Of a DNA stretch of 64,000 bases, positions 33,558 to 42,420 are shown in pieces. Source of the stretch: Achromobacter seleniivolatilans (GTDB taxonomy: Bacteria; Pseudomonadota; Gammaproteobacteria; Burkholderiales; Burkholderiaceae_B); assembly GCF_030864005.1 (NCBI RefSeq), contig NZ_CP132976.1, positions 1-64,000 of the forward strand, in the 5' to 3' direction. Below the pieces are notes generated by a model. It was not told the DNA's origin. It did not search any database and saw only the letters and a list, made by a program, of their open reading frames with translations. Made by a program: the position numbers and the translations under genes. Within the stretch, counting starts at the first letter, position 1. The number at the start of each line of letters is the position of its first letter.

Positions 33558-36272
33558 ATGCACTACGTTCCTGGTCGCACGGGATTGATCCGGCGACGAA
33601 TAGTCCTTGATATTGGCCTGGCCTTCGGCGTGCTTGCCGCAGGCGCGAGCGCGCAAGGAATCTCATCGCCATCGACAGCAAACAACAATGCCGTGCAGGT
33701 CGGCGATCAGTCGTCAGGCGCGCCAAAGGGCGCGCCGGTGGAGACGCCGCAGGCTGGCTCCGAGGGCGAAGAGGGCAGTAATGTGCAATTCAATCCCGCC
33801 TTTTTTCAGCGGGACCAGGAAGGCAAGCCCGTTGATGTCAGCCGGTTTTCCAAAGGAAATCCGGTGGTTCCGGGCAGGTACACCGTCGAAGTGCGATTGA
33901 ACCAGAGCCTTATCAGCCGGCAGGCGCTTTTGATCAGCGTGGATCGAGACAAACCCACCGTGCCCATCGTTTGCATCCGGCCTGAACAACTATCCGGCTG
34001 GGGCATCAATGTAGAAAGCTTTGAGTCCGCCGACCGCGTTCGTCAGCAGCTGGCCGCTGACGATGGCTGCGTGAACCTGGCGGCGATCTTGCCCGAAGGT
34101 TCAAAAGTCGGTGTAGACATGGGCGGTCCTTGGCTTGATCTGACAATTGCCCAGCGCTATCTGACCCGGCTGGTCAGGGGTTATGTAGACCCGGCGAGTT
34201 GGGATCGCGGCATCAACGCGGCAGTGTGGCGCTACAGCGCCAACTACAACCGGCAGGACGGAAATTTCGGCAGCAGCAATCAGCTGTATCTGAACAACGG
34301 CATGAGCCTGAACCTGGCCGGCTGGCGTCTGCAGCACAACGGCGTGTACCAGAACTATTCCTTTCAGGGCGAATCGCGCTCCCAATACCAGTCCATCAAC
34401 ACGTATGCCCAAAAGGGCTTTGCTTCGCTGACTTCGCAGGTGACATTGGGGCAGTACTTCACGCCCGGCGACCTGTTCGACAGTTTCAACTACACGGGTG
34501 TGCAGCTGGCGACCGATGACCGGATGTGGCCCGAGTCGTTGCGTGGGTATGCACCGCGCATTCGCGGGGTGGCGGAGACGAACGCGCGGGTATCCGTGAT
34601 CCAGAACGGCGTGACGGTCTACCAGACCACGGTGTCGCCGGGCGAATTCGAAATCAATGATCTCTATGCAACCGGCTACGCCGGCGACCTGACGGTGGCG
34701 GTCACGGAAACCGATGGCCGCACGCGGAGCTTCGTCGTGCCGTACTCGGCGGTGCAGCGCCAGTTGCGTGCCGGAATGAGCCGCTATAACGTCACCGCGG
34801 GCCGCTACAGAAGTCAGCCGGGGTCGTCGACTGACGAGCCGGCATTTGCAATGGGCACCTATCAAAGAGGGCTGTCGGACAGTTGGACGCTGTATGGCGG
34901 CGGCATTGGCGCGGCGGACTACGCTGCGGTGCAATTGGGAGCGGCCGCGCGGACGCCTGTCGGCAGCATTTCGCTGGATGCAACGAATGCGACGGCGCGC
35001 GGGCTGCCCGCGGATGCGGGATTCACTTCCAGTTCAATGCGAGGCACTCGATACCGCGCGTCTTATAACCGCACCATCGAAACCACGAGCACATCCGTGA
35101 ATGTGGCGGCGTCGCACGGCACTCGCTCCGGCTATCTGGGATTCGAGGAATCGATCCAGGCGCGCGGTGCACAGACGGACCAGAACGGCTTGTTTTACTA
35201 CGCCGGTAGTCCCATGCGAAATCAAATCCAGATCAATGTGTCGCAACCCGTGGGAAGCCGTGGCCAGTTCTACGCGAACGGCGTGTCGACTTCGTATTGG
35301 GAAAACGGCGGGGGCTCCCAGACCACTTATCAAGCGGGCTATTCCCATGCGTTTGGCTGGGGCAGCATGAGCTTTACGCTGGGACGCACGCGAACCGGCG
35401 TTGGTGACACGGAGACGACGGGAACGGTTTGGCTGACCGTACCTTTGGGACGCGGTATTAGCAGCCCCCTGTTGCGAACTTCCTACGCGCGCTCCGGCGA
35501 CCACAGCTTGGCGACTGCCAGCATTCTGGGCACGGCGGGCGAACGCAGGCAGGCGACATACAGCGCCTATGCGAGCATGGACAGGCAAGACGGCATGCAC
35601 AGCAATATCGTGGGTGCAAGCGGCCAGTATTCGTCATCGGTCGCTGACTACGGCGCAGCCTATTCCACGGGCGGCGGTAATCGGCAATTGAATCTGACGA
35701 CGGCCGGTGCCGTGGTGGCGCACTCCGGGGGCGTTGCGTTCGGCCCCAACCATGGCGAGACGATGGCTTTGATTCATGCTGACGGCGCTGAAGGCGCTGC
35801 GGTGACGAACAACATAGGCACCGCAGTAGGCTCCAGCGGTTACGCGGTGATTTCCGGCTTGCAGCCGTTCCGGCAAAACCGGATAGAGCTTGATCCTAAA
35901 GGCACGCCGACCGATGTTGAGCTGCTGGAATCCATGCAGCAGGTGGCCCCCTACGCGGGATCGGTCGTCTTGCTCAACTACGCCACACGGCAGGGCGCGC
36001 CGCTGATCATCGAGTTGCGCAGGGCCGACGGCAAGCCCGTGCCATTGGGGGCGGATGTGGTGAATGAAAAAGGTGAGAGTATCGGCATGGTCGGCCAAGG
36101 CGGCCGCGCTTTTGTCCGAGCCGAGAGCCCGAGTGCGAAGGTCAAGGTCAGTTGGGGGGATGGTGACGCCGACCGATGCTCTGCCACTTATGACCTGTCG
36201 CAGGTGGAGCCCGATAAGGGAAGCGGCGGCATACGGAAGGTTGAGGCCCAATGCCGTCCCGTATCTCCGTGA
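33558..36272 (+). CDS. outer-membrane fimbrial usher, FimD/PapC family
   Basis: A 904-residue usher that forms the pore through which the fimbria is assembled. The signal region is MHYVPGRTGLIRRRIVLDIGLAFGVLAAGASAQG. The N-terminal domain reads VQFNPAFFQ...VDVSRFSKGNPVVPGRYTVEVRLN. The barrel begins around RYLTRLVRGYVDPASWDRGINAAVWRYSANY and contains the plug (ESLRGYAPRIRGVAETNARVSVIQNG...FEINDLYATGYAGDL). The C-terminal domains follow, with TYDLSQVE and Cys residues near the end. No good Shine-Dalgarno is visible: ATG 33558 gives a sound signal peptide, and GTG 33525 would add 11 residues. The tip adhesin gene follows after 25 bp. Confidence 0.95.
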   Translation: MHYVPGRTGLIRRRIVLDIGLAFGVLAAGASAQGISSPSTANNNAVQVGDQSSGAPKGAPVETPQAGSEGEEGSNVQFNPAFFQRDQEGKPVDVSRFSKGNPVVPGRYTVEVRLNQSLISRQALLISVDRDKPTVPIVCIRPEQLSGWGINVESFESADRVRQQLAADDGCVNLAAILPEGSKVGVDMGGPWLDLTIAQRYLTRLVRGYVDPASWDRGINAAVWRYSANYNRQDGNFGSSNQLYLNNGMSLNLAGWRLQHNGVYQNYSFQGESRSQYQSINTYAQKGFASLTSQVTLGQYFTPGDLFDSFNYTGVQLATDDRMWPESLRGYAPRIRGVAETNARVSVIQNGVTVYQTTVSPGEFEINDLYATGYAGDLTVAVTETDGRTRSFVVPYSAVQRQLRAGMSRYNVTAGRYRSQPGSSTDEPAFAMGTYQRGLSDSWTLYGGGIGAADYAAVQLGAAARTPVGSISLDATNATARGLPADAGFTSSSMRGTRYRASYNRTIETTSTSVNVAASHGTRSGYLGFEESIQARGAQTDQNGLFYYAGSPMRNQIQINVSQPVGSRGQFYANGVSTSYWENGGGSQTTYQAGYSHAFGWGSMSFTLGRTRTGVGDTETTGTVWLTVPLGRGISSPLLRTSYARSGDHSLATASILGTAGERRQATYSAYASMDRQDGMHSNIVGASGQYSSSVADYGAAYSTGGGNRQLNLTTAGAVVAHSGGVAFGPNHGETMALIHADGAEGAAVTNNIGTAVGSSGYAVISGLQPFRQNRIELDPKGTPTDVELLESMQQVAPYAGSVVLLNYATRQGAPLIIELRRADGKPVPLGADVVNEKGESIGMVGQGGRAFVRAESPSAKVKVSWGDGDADRCSATYDLSQVEPDKGSGGIRKVEAQCRPVSP

Positions 36273-36297
36273 ACGCGCGTTGCCGCGGGAGTTTGAA

Positions 36298-37320
36298 ATG
36301 AACTGCAAGCTGTTTTTCCGGTGCAAGATTTGGCTGCGGGTTGCGCTGGCAGGCGTCTGCCTGGGCGTTGCCGGCCCAGTATTGGCTGCCTGCGTCGTGC
36401 AAGGGGTGAGCGCGCCAGTATCGGTGGTCAATTTCGGAAATTTTCCCAATCCCAACCGGACTTCGGTAACGGGTGAAATCATAGGAGCGCCAGTCGTCCT
36501 TAATTTCTCCGTGACCTGCAGGCGAGCGAGCCCCGCGCAGCTACAGACTTTGCTGCATTTCGGGTCCGTCGCCGTGCCAGGCAGGCGCGAAGGCAGCTTT
36601 GCATCGGGAATCGATGGCTTGGATGTCGACGTGACGTTGAACGTTGGGCCCGTGCAGACCAACAGCCAGGTTCGCGCGCTGGATTTCCCGCTTGGTTATC
36701 AAGCCGATGACGCAAGCGTGAACATCTCGTACACCTTTCAACTGGTAAAAAGTTTGCCCAAGGCGGCAACTGGCGTGGCCTTGTCTGTGCCGCAGCTTGC
36801 GGAGGTTTCTTATACCGATGACAGCACCGGAGGCGCCAAGGTCAGTTTGCTGTCATTGCGCGCCCAAGGCAATCCAATCCAGGCGATTGGTTGCACGGTC
36901 TCGCCGGCGAGCAACCGCGTGTCGGTCAGGTTGCCAACGGTCAGTACATTGGCCCTGTCCGGCTCCGGGGTGACGGCTGGACGCACGTCATTTGCGCTAC
37001 TGCTGCAATGTGGTGACGCGCGCACGGATGTATTCATTGCGCTGACGGATGCCAACCAGCCAGGCAACACCACATCGGTACTTACCTTGGACGCGGGTTC
37101 TACCGCGAAGAACATAGGCGTCAACATACTGCGGGCGGACGGCGTTCCGGTCATCTTTGGTCCGGAATCCTATGCTCTTGGCACTGCCAATCAGTGGTTT
37201 GCCGGGTCCATGACCGGAGCGGGAGTCATTGACCTGAGCGCGCAATATGTGGCGACCGGCCAGCCGGTCATACCTGGAACGGTCGGCGCATCTGCACTGT
37301 TCACGCTGTCTTATCAATAA
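36298..37320 (+). CDS. two-domain fimbrial tip adhesin
   Basis: A 340-residue secreted protein at the end of the fimbrial cluster. Signal peptide up to GPVLAACVVQG. The N-terminal half (residues about 28-190: VNFGNFPNPNRTSVTGEIIGAPVVLNFSVTCRR, LGYQADDASVNISYTFQLV) is probably the receptor-binding domain. The C-terminal half is a pilin-like domain (AIGCTVSPASNRVSVRLPTVS, LLLQCGDARTDVFIALTD, ending ALFTLSYQ). The size and position fit tip adhesins such as FimH or Bordetella FimD. ATG 36298 follows GGGAGTTTG. A reading from 36064 lies inside the usher and is rejected. Confidence 0.85.
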   Translation: MNCKLFFRCKIWLRVALAGVCLGVAGPVLAACVVQGVSAPVSVVNFGNFPNPNRTSVTGEIIGAPVVLNFSVTCRRASPAQLQTLLHFGSVAVPGRREGSFASGIDGLDVDVTLNVGPVQTNSQVRALDFPLGYQADDASVNISYTFQLVKSLPKAATGVALSVPQLAEVSYTDDSTGGAKVSLLSLRAQGNPIQAIGCTVSPASNRVSVRLPTVSTLALSGSGVTAGRTSFALLLQCGDARTDVFIALTDANQPGNTTSVLTLDAGSTAKNIGVNILRADGVPVIFGPESYALGTANQWFAGSMTGAGVIDLSAQYVATGQPVIPGTVGASALFTLSYQ

Positions 37321-37679
37321 GGTGTAGTCAGTGGGCAGGGGCAGTGGCCGGACGACCCCGAAACGTCGAGGTCTTTTCCGCAGCGCCCCTACGTCGATCC
37401 CCCAAAAACTACGGACCAAGGCTGTCGCGGCGGTCTGGCCATGCGCATCCTGAAGTTCGCCTTTCGTTGGCATGCGGACCGCCCACCTGCTGAGTAGGAA
37501 GCACGGCGCAAACTCCGGTTCTTCGCGCCAAAGGCGAAAAGACGGCCATCACCCAACCCGGCGATGTCCATTCCCGCCGCTCAGGGATTCCCCCAATCAC
37601 ATTTCTCTTGCGGAAAATCAATGCTCTATAGGATACTTTGTGTCATTAGAGCCGACACGGCGCAATCAAGGGGAATGGC
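37321..37679. other. 359-bp intergenic region without a supported gene
   Basis: This stretch lies between the fimbrial cluster and the metabolic cluster. Two short minus-strand readings (about 60-70 codons) are Arg-rich, lack start signals and have no recognisable features, so I do not call them. I see no convincing terminator after the tip adhesin. The last 15 bases hold the AAGGGGA site of the next gene. Promoter elements for the Bug gene presumably lie in the AT-richer end (from about 37600), which contains TATAGGATACTTTGTG. Confidence 0.5.
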
Positions 37680-38642
37680 ATGAAGGTTTTGGGCATGGTG
37701 GCTGCGCTGGCGTTGGCGGCGGGAATGGCGGGGGGCGCTCATGCGGCGTATCCAGAGCGCACGATCCGGCTGGTGCTGCCGTTTGGCGCTGGTGGTATTA
37801 CGGACATCGTTGCGCGTCAGGTGGGCAAGGGCATGGGCGATGTGCTGGGCCAGGCGATTGTGATCGAGAATCGGCCAGGGGCGGGTGGGGTGATAGCCGC
37901 GCAGGTGGCGGCGGCGGCGCCCGCGGACGGGTATACGATTTTTATGGGGACGGTGGGCACGCAGGTCGTGAACCCGCTGATCTACAGCAAGCTCAGCTAT
38001 GACGCGGACAAGTTCGCGCCGGTGGGCATGGTGTCCGGGTCGCCGTATTTGCTGGCGGTGCGAGCCGGGTTGCCGGCGGCGACGTTCAGCGAATTCGTGG
38101 CTTATGCCAAAGCCAATCCGGCGCGGTTGAATTTCGGCTCGGCGGGCAACGCGAGTTCACCGCATCTGGGGCTGGAACTGCTGAAACTGACGGCGGGCCT
38201 GGATATTGTGCATGTGCCGTTCAAGAGCGGCAGCGAGGCGGTCAATGCAGCCATTGGCGATCAGGTGGATGTGGTGATGGACGCCAGTCCGGTGATCATG
38301 CCGCACGTGACTTCTGGCAAGTTGCGCGCGCTGGCGGTGGCGTCGGATAAGCGGTTGCCGTCGGCTCCTGCGGTGCCGGCCAGTACCGAGGTGGGCGATG
38401 CGGGTTTGCAGATCAGTTCGTGGAATGCGTTCTTTGCGCCAGCGGGCACGCCGCCCGAGGTATTGGCCGCGTTGAATGCAGCGTTGCAAAAGACGTTGGC
38501 ATCGCCAGAACTGAAGGAGCGGCTGGCGTCCCAGGGCACGCAGTTGTATGCCGGAACTCCGGAAGAGTATCAGCGTTTTATCGCGGGCGAGAAGGCCAAG
38601 TGGGCCGAGATCGTGAAGCGCGCGAATATCAAGATGGACTGA
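37680..38642 (+). CDS. Bug/TctC-family periplasmic tripartite tricarboxylate receptor
   Basis: A 320-residue periplasmic binding protein, the type that is greatly expanded in Bordetella, Achromobacter and relatives. Signal peptide ending GGAHAA. Then comes YPERTIRLVLPFGAGGITDIVARQV, with the two conserved loops that clasp a carboxylate; VIENRPGAGGVIAAQVAAAAPADGYT; FGSAGNASSPHLGLELLKLTAG; VHVPFKSGSEAVNAAIGDQVD. ATG 37680 has AAGGGGA 7 bases upstream. It is followed 2 bp later by a GST-like gene and then an aldolase, suggesting uptake and breakdown of one carboxylated compound. The ligand is not predictable from sequence. Confidence 0.95.
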   Translation: MKVLGMVAALALAAGMAGGAHAAYPERTIRLVLPFGAGGITDIVARQVGKGMGDVLGQAIVIENRPGAGGVIAAQVAAAAPADGYTIFMGTVGTQVVNPLIYSKLSYDADKFAPVGMVSGSPYLLAVRAGLPAATFSEFVAYAKANPARLNFGSAGNASSPHLGLELLKLTAGLDIVHVPFKSGSEAVNAAIGDQVDVVMDASPVIMPHVTSGKLRALAVASDKRLPSAPAVPASTEVGDAGLQISSWNAFFAPAGTPPEVLAALNAALQKTLASPELKERLASQGTQLYAGTPEEYQRFIAGEKAKWAEIVKRANIKMD

Positions 38643-38644
38643 CG

Positions 38645-39289
38645 ATGACGAATCAACAATCTCATCCGCTAGCGGGACAGCCGTTGGAACTGGCCGACAC
38701 CTTGAGGTCGGGAAATGCGTGGAAAATCCGGTTGGCCTGCGGGTATATGGGCCTGCCGATCACGCGCCGCACCTTCGATATCGTGAAGGGCGATCTTGAG
38801 GCAGATGCGTTTGCGCAGATCAATCCGTGGCGGCAGGTGCCGGCTTTGTTGACGCCGGAAGGCGTGTGGCTGGCGGAGTCGCAGGCGATTCTTTGGTATC
38901 TGGGGCAGGGAACGCGCTGGTTGCCGGAGGACCTGCTGGCGCAGGCGCAAGTGCTGAGCTGGCTGAGTTTTGAGCAGACTCAGCACATGCATGCGTTTGC
39001 GCAGCCGCGCCTGTTGATTCACTTGCGTCAGACGGCGCACGTGGATGCGCCGGAGATGGCGGCTTGGCGCGTCATCGGCATGAAGGCCGCGGCGTTGATG
39101 GACGCGCATTTGGCGGGACGGCGTTTTCTGGTGGGCGAGGCGGCAACGATTGCAGACATCGCCCTGTATCCCTACACCAGCATGGCGGAGCAGGGTGGTT
39201 ACGACCTGTCCGCCTTCACTCATATCACTGCCTGGCTGGCGCGCATGCGCGCCTTGCCGGGATTTACGCCGTTGATGGAAACGGCATGA
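38645..39289 (+). CDS. glutathione S-transferase-like protein
   Basis: A 214-residue soluble enzyme with a thioredoxin-like N-terminal domain (SGNAWKIRLACGYMGLPITRR, INPWRQVPALLTPEGVWLAESQAILWYLG; the cis-Pro VPAL and the Glu-Ser that bind glutathione are present) and an all-helical C-terminal domain (FLVGEAATIADIALYPYTSMAEQGGYDL). It is co-transcribed between the Bug receptor and the aldolase, with 2-bp and 7-bp gaps. The substrate is unknown. A longer reading from 38420 lies inside the Bug gene and is rejected. Confidence 0.9.
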   Translation: MTNQQSHPLAGQPLELADTLRSGNAWKIRLACGYMGLPITRRTFDIVKGDLEADAFAQINPWRQVPALLTPEGVWLAESQAILWYLGQGTRWLPEDLLAQAQVLSWLSFEQTQHMHAFAQPRLLIHLRQTAHVDAPEMAAWRVIGMKAAALMDAHLAGRRFLVGEAATIADIALYPYTSMAEQGGYDLSAFTHITAWLARMRALPGFTPLMETA

Positions 39290-39296
39290 CGGAGAC

Positions 39297-40082
39297 ATGA
39301 TGACCGATACGATGCACCTGGGTAAAGACGAACTGATTGCGCGCGCGCAGGCCGAGATGCAGCGCCAGTTCGATACTCCGCAATGGAGTTTGCGAGAGCG
39401 TCTGGCGCTGACTTGCCGCATTCTGTTCGACGGCGGGCATGACTCCGGGCTGGCCGGCCAGATTACGGCGCGCACGGACGAACCCGGCCGCTATTACACG
39501 CAGCGCCTGGGACTCGGTTTTGATGAAATTTCGGCCAGCAATCTGCTGGTGGTCGACGAGGATCTGCGCGTGCAGGAAGGCGGCGGCATGCCCAACCCGG
39601 CCAACCGCTTTCATTCGTGGATCTATCGCGCGCGTCCCGATGTGAATTGCATTATTCACACGCATCCGCTGCACGTGGCGTCGTTGTCGATGCTGGAGGT
39701 GCCGCTGGAAGTTTCACATATGGACAATTGCACGCTGTATGACGACGTGGCCTTCCTGAAGGAATGGCCGGGCGTGCCCGTGGGCAATGAAGAGGGCGTG
39801 ACTATTTCGGCGGCCCTGGGCGACAAGCGCGCTATCTTGCTGTCGCATCACGGAATGCTGATTGCGGCCGGGTCAGTTGAAGAGGCTTGTGTGCTGGCGT
39901 TGCAATTCGAACGAGCGGCGCGGATGCAATTGCTGGCAATGTCAGCAGGCAAGATTCAGCCCATACCGCCGGCGCTGGGCCGCGAAGCGCATGACTGGAT
40001 TCTGACGCCCAAGCGCTCGCAGATAGGGTTTTCCTATTACGCCCGGCGCGCGCTGCGCAACCATCCGGACGTGCTGGCCTGA
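39297..40082 (+). CDS. class II aldolase/adducin-family protein
   Basis: A 261-residue metal-dependent enzyme of the class II aldolase family (fuculose- or ribulose-phosphate aldolase and epimerase relatives, and several decarboxylases). LFDGGHDSGLAGQITART stands for the glycine-rich loop, and IIHTHPLHVASLSML gives two zinc-binding His. RAILLSHHGMLIAAGSVEEA gives the third His, and the conserved LRNHPDVL ends the protein. GGAG precedes two ATGs at 39297 and 39300; either may be used. It is last in the Bug-GST-aldolase group. The true substrate cannot be told from sequence. Confidence 0.9.
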   Translation: MMTDTMHLGKDELIARAQAEMQRQFDTPQWSLRERLALTCRILFDGGHDSGLAGQITARTDEPGRYYTQRLGLGFDEISASNLLVVDEDLRVQEGGGMPNPANRFHSWIYRARPDVNCIIHTHPLHVASLSMLEVPLEVSHMDNCTLYDDVAFLKEWPGVPVGNEEGVTISAALGDKRAILLSHHGMLIAAGSVEEACVLALQFERAARMQLLAMSAGKIQPIPPALGREAHDWILTPKRSQIGFSYYARRALRNHPDVLA

Positions 40083-40160
40083 AAGGGGGTAGGGGCGGGC
40101 CGCTCGACGGCGGCCCCGGTTTCGGGCATCCTTACCGGTCGCCTTTTCGACCTTTAGCCC

Positions 40161-40715
40161 ATGATCGACCTGCCGCACCGCCTACGCACCTTGCGCCGCC
40201 AGCAAAGCCTGTCTTTGGAACAGCTGGCGCAGCGCACGGGCCTCACTAAAAGCTACCTGTCCAAGCTCGAACGGGGTTTGAGCGAGCCGTCGATTTCGAC
40301 GGTGCTGCGCCTGTCCGAAGCCTATGGCGTGGGGGTATCGCAGTTGGTGGGGGCAGATGACGCCACGCAGGACGAAGTGGTCAGCGTGGTGCGCGTGGCG
40401 GACCGCGAGGCCCTGCAACGCGGGGGACTGGGCAGCGAATATCATTATGAATCGCTGGCTGGGCGTCGCAAGGTCAAGGCGATGGAGCCCTTTGTGGTGC
40501 ATCCGCCCCGCGAATTTCCCGACGCTGCCGCGGTGTTTCCGCACCCGGGCGAGGAATTTCTGCTGGTGCTAAAGGGCGCCATCGAGGTCCATGTGGGCGA
40601 ACGCCAGTTCCGCTTGGAAACTGGCGATTCCGTCTATTTTGACTCGGAATTACCCCACCGCATGCGCACCGTCAGCCGCGCCATGGCCGAGGTCCTGGTG
40701 GTGGCGGCGCACTGA
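40161..40715 (+). CDS. XRE-family regulator with C-terminal cupin domain
   Basis: A 184-residue transcription regulator. The HTH covers residues 6-60 (LRTLRRQQSLSLEQLAQRTGLTKSYLSKLERGLSEPSISTVLRLSEAYGVGV). A cupin barrel follows (HPGEEFLLVLKGAIEVHVGERQFRLETGDSVYFDSELPHRM) and would sense a small molecule. Such regulators usually control a neighbouring catabolic operon, here most likely the upstream Bug-GST-aldolase genes or the cupin gene 49 bp further on. A GC-rich hairpin without a T run (GGGCCGC/GCGGCCC, about 40098-40117) lies in the gap after the aldolase gene. Confidence 0.93.
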   Translation: MIDLPHRLRTLRRQQSLSLEQLAQRTGLTKSYLSKLERGLSEPSISTVLRLSEAYGVGVSQLVGADDATQDEVVSVVRVADREALQRGGLGSEYHYESLAGRRKVKAMEPFVVHPPREFPDAAAVFPHPGEEFLLVLKGAIEVHVGERQFRLETGDSVYFDSELPHRMRTVSRAMAEVLVVAAH

Positions 40716-40764
40716 ATATCAGCGGCCCGGCCGTCAAAGATCCATAACGATAAGCAGGATTCCC

Positions 40765-41130
40765 ATGAAACATGATCAGTCGCGGCTTGTCCGCATCGAT
40801 GCCGGTCCGTTGAAAAATCCGGTGCCCGGCAAGCCCCGCCGCCCGATTTCGGGCGATGCCGCTTTTTTGACCGTGACGGCTTTTGAAGGCAACGCGGGCA
40901 AGGCGGAAGCCGGTGTGTGGGAAAGCACCGCAGGCACCTTCCAGTCCAACACCACGGGTTACATCGAGTTCGGCTATATCGTCGAGGGCGCTGCGCGTCT
41001 GGTGGACCCGGACGGCACCGTGCACGAGCTGACGGTGGGCGAAGCCTTCGTCATGCCGGAAGGCTATACGGGCCGGTGGGAAGTGGATCAGTTCGTGAAG
41101 AAGATCTACTTTATTTCGCGCACGGCTTGA
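40765..41130 (+). CDS. small cupin protein (DUF861-type)
   Basis: A 121-residue single-domain cupin. TTGYIEFGYIVEGAARLVDPDGTVHELTVGEAFVMPEGYTGRWEV covers both cupin motifs, and the pattern PEGYTGRWEV with a terminal KKIYFI strand is typical of the DUF861/EutQ-like group. It may be an isomerase or lyase accessory to the preceding pathway. ATG 40765 follows CAGGAT; a longer reading from 40591 lies inside the regulator gene. It is convergent with the next gene, 10 bp apart. Confidence 0.88.
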   Translation: MKHDQSRLVRIDAGPLKNPVPGKPRRPISGDAAFLTVTAFEGNAGKAEAGVWESTAGTFQSNTTGYIEFGYIVEGAARLVDPDGTVHELTVGEAFVMPEGYTGRWEVDQFVKKIYFISRTA

Positions 41131-41140
41131 ACTGCTGCGC

Positions 41141-41500
41141 TTAGGGCGCGGGCCGCTGCGGATAGGCGGATGTGCCAAAGGTATTGCCCATGCGGTTGCC
41201 GATTGTGGCAGGCGTGGGCAAGCCCATCTGATTGGGCGGCCGCTGCGTGATGGCTTCCGAACCCAAGGTGGCTGGCGGCCTCGGGGCGGCGTCTGGCGCC
41301 ATTTTCTGATTCAGACAGTCATAGGACAAGGCGCGGTAGCCATTGACCTCGGTGTCGATGCACGCGCTGCTGGCGCCCGTACTGGGCGCCGTGCGCGTTG
41401 CTGCGGCTGGCTCGGTTTCCGCTGCAGAAAGCGGCGTGGCGGCCAGCGCCATCCATAACATCAGACGAGCGCCGCGGACGGCCAGGGGCACTGTGCGCAT
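41141..41500 (-). CDS. small secreted Pro/Ala-rich protein, function unknown
   Basis: A 119-residue predicted periplasmic protein. Signal peptide MRTVPLAVRGARLMLWMALAATPLSAAE. The mature part is low-complexity (EPAAATRTAP) and then ACIDTEVNGYRALSYDCLNQKMAP, whose two Cys could pair. A Pro/Gly/Asn-rich tail follows (TPATIGNRMGNTFGTSAYPQ). ATG 41500 is chosen because AAGGAG sits 6 bases upstream; earlier ATG (41527) and TTG (41617) starts lack this. It diverges from the cell-surface-signalling genes. I recognise no family. Confidence 0.6.
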   Translation of the reverse strand: MRTVPLAVRGARLMLWMALAATPLSAAETEPAAATRTAPSTGASSACIDTEVNGYRALSYDCLNQKMAPDAAPRPPATLGSEAITQRPPNQMGLPTPATIGNRMGNTFGTSAYPQRPAP

Positions 41501-41626
41501 GCGCGCTCCTTGGTGAAGATTTTGCATATCCAGCCTGATACGGCCAGATTGATCGGCACAGTATAGGGACGCGGCGGACGCGGCAGGTGACCGTTGCGTG
41601 TCGGTGTGGCGCGTCAAACGTATTCC

Positions 41627-41644
41627 ATGTCACGAATGCGTCAT
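41627..41644 (+). promoter_or_regulatory. Pho-box-like direct repeat upstream of the signalling genes
   Basis: ATGTCAC-GAAT-GCGTCAT at 41627-41644 has the 7-4-7 layout of a PhoB site (CTGTCAT-n4-CTGTCAT), with 5 of 7 matches in each half and the GTCA core in both. It ends 95 bp before the ATG of the STN protein gene. The related Pseudomonas PUMA3 genes are, as I recall, induced by phosphate starvation through PhoB. Such a short match can occur by chance. Confidence 0.35.
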
Positions 41645-41739
41645 TCAGCGCATCTAGCATGGCGGCTTTTGGTGAGGACGGGCGTGCAGACGCCCCCTAC
41701 GGCAGCCATGTCAGGCAAATTCCACACACGTTCGGCTTC

Positions 41740-42420
41740 ATGACCGGCCCCCTGAAGGGCTGCGGTATTGCGCTGCGCGCCTGTCTGGCGCTGGGCCTGT
41801 TTACCTGGGCGGCGGCAGGCTGCGCGGAGCCGCCGCCTCGCCCTATCGCGTTCGCCATTGCTGCGCAGCCGCTGGCGCAGGCGCTGGCCGAATACAGCCT
41901 GGCCAGCGGCTTGACCGTATTGGTCGACAGCGCCTTGACCGAAGGCCGTCATGCGCCCGCCGTGGTGGGCAATTATTCCGCGGGCGATGCGTTGCGCAAG
42001 CTGCTGGCGGGTTCGTCGTTGGCCATCCGCTATGCCAGCCGTCAGTCCTTTACATTGGTGGCGGAGCCGGGCCGGTCGGCACAGGATGCTGCCCGCCAGA
42101 GCAAGCGCCTGCGAGATACACAATACGCCACGCAGTTGCAGGCGGCCGTGAAGCGCGCCTTGTGTGCGGCCAGAGGGGCCGAACCTGGCAGCTATCGGGC
42201 GCTGGTGCAGCTGTGGTTTGACAAGGCCTGGAGCGTAAGCCGGATCAGTTGGGTGACCAGCACGGGGTCGCCGCGTTTGGACGGCCGCCTGGAAGCGGCT
42301 TTGCGCGGCGTGGCCGTGGGGCCAATGCCCGCGGGCATGCCGCAGCCGGTGACGTTGCTGTTGGAACCCCGCAGCGCGGGTGATTGTGATGCGATGGCGG
42401 GAGCGGGCCGTGCGGGATAA
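41740..42420 (+). CDS. vreA: VreA-like signalling protein: secretin/TonB N-terminal (STN) domain plus TonB_C-like domain, no barrel
   Basis: A 226-residue periplasmic protein. The signal segment is ALRACLALGLFTWAAAG. An STN domain follows (IAFAIAAQPLAQALAEYSLASGLTVLVDSAL, VVGNYSAGDALRKLLAGSSLAIRY), the domain by which TonB-dependent receptors signal to anti-sigma factors. The last 95 residues look like the TonB C-terminal domain (TQLQAAVKRALCAARG, YRALVQLWFDKAWSVSRISWVTSTGSPRLDGRLEAALRG). No outer-membrane barrel is present. This architecture and the following sigma/anti-sigma pair match VreA of the P. aeruginosa PUMA3 system as I remember it. ATG 41740 gives a sound signal peptide but has no clear Shine-Dalgarno. 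It overlaps the sigma gene. Confidence 0.75.
   Translation: MTGPLKGCGIALRACLALGLFTWAAAGCAEPPPRPIAFAIAAQPLAQALAEYSLASGLTVLVDSALTEGRHAPAVVGNYSAGDALRKLLAGSSLAIRYASRQSFTLVAEPGRSAQDAARQSKRLRDTQYATQLQAAVKRALCAARGAEPGSYRALVQLWFDKAWSVSRISWVTSTGSPRLDGRLEAALRGVAVGPMPAGMPQPVTLLLEPRSAGDCDAMAGAGRAG

Noticed and set aside
40083..40160. Terminator after the aldolase gene
   Set aside because: There is a GC-rich stem (GGGCCGC/GCGGCCC) but no T run follows, so it is only mentioned in the regulator entry.
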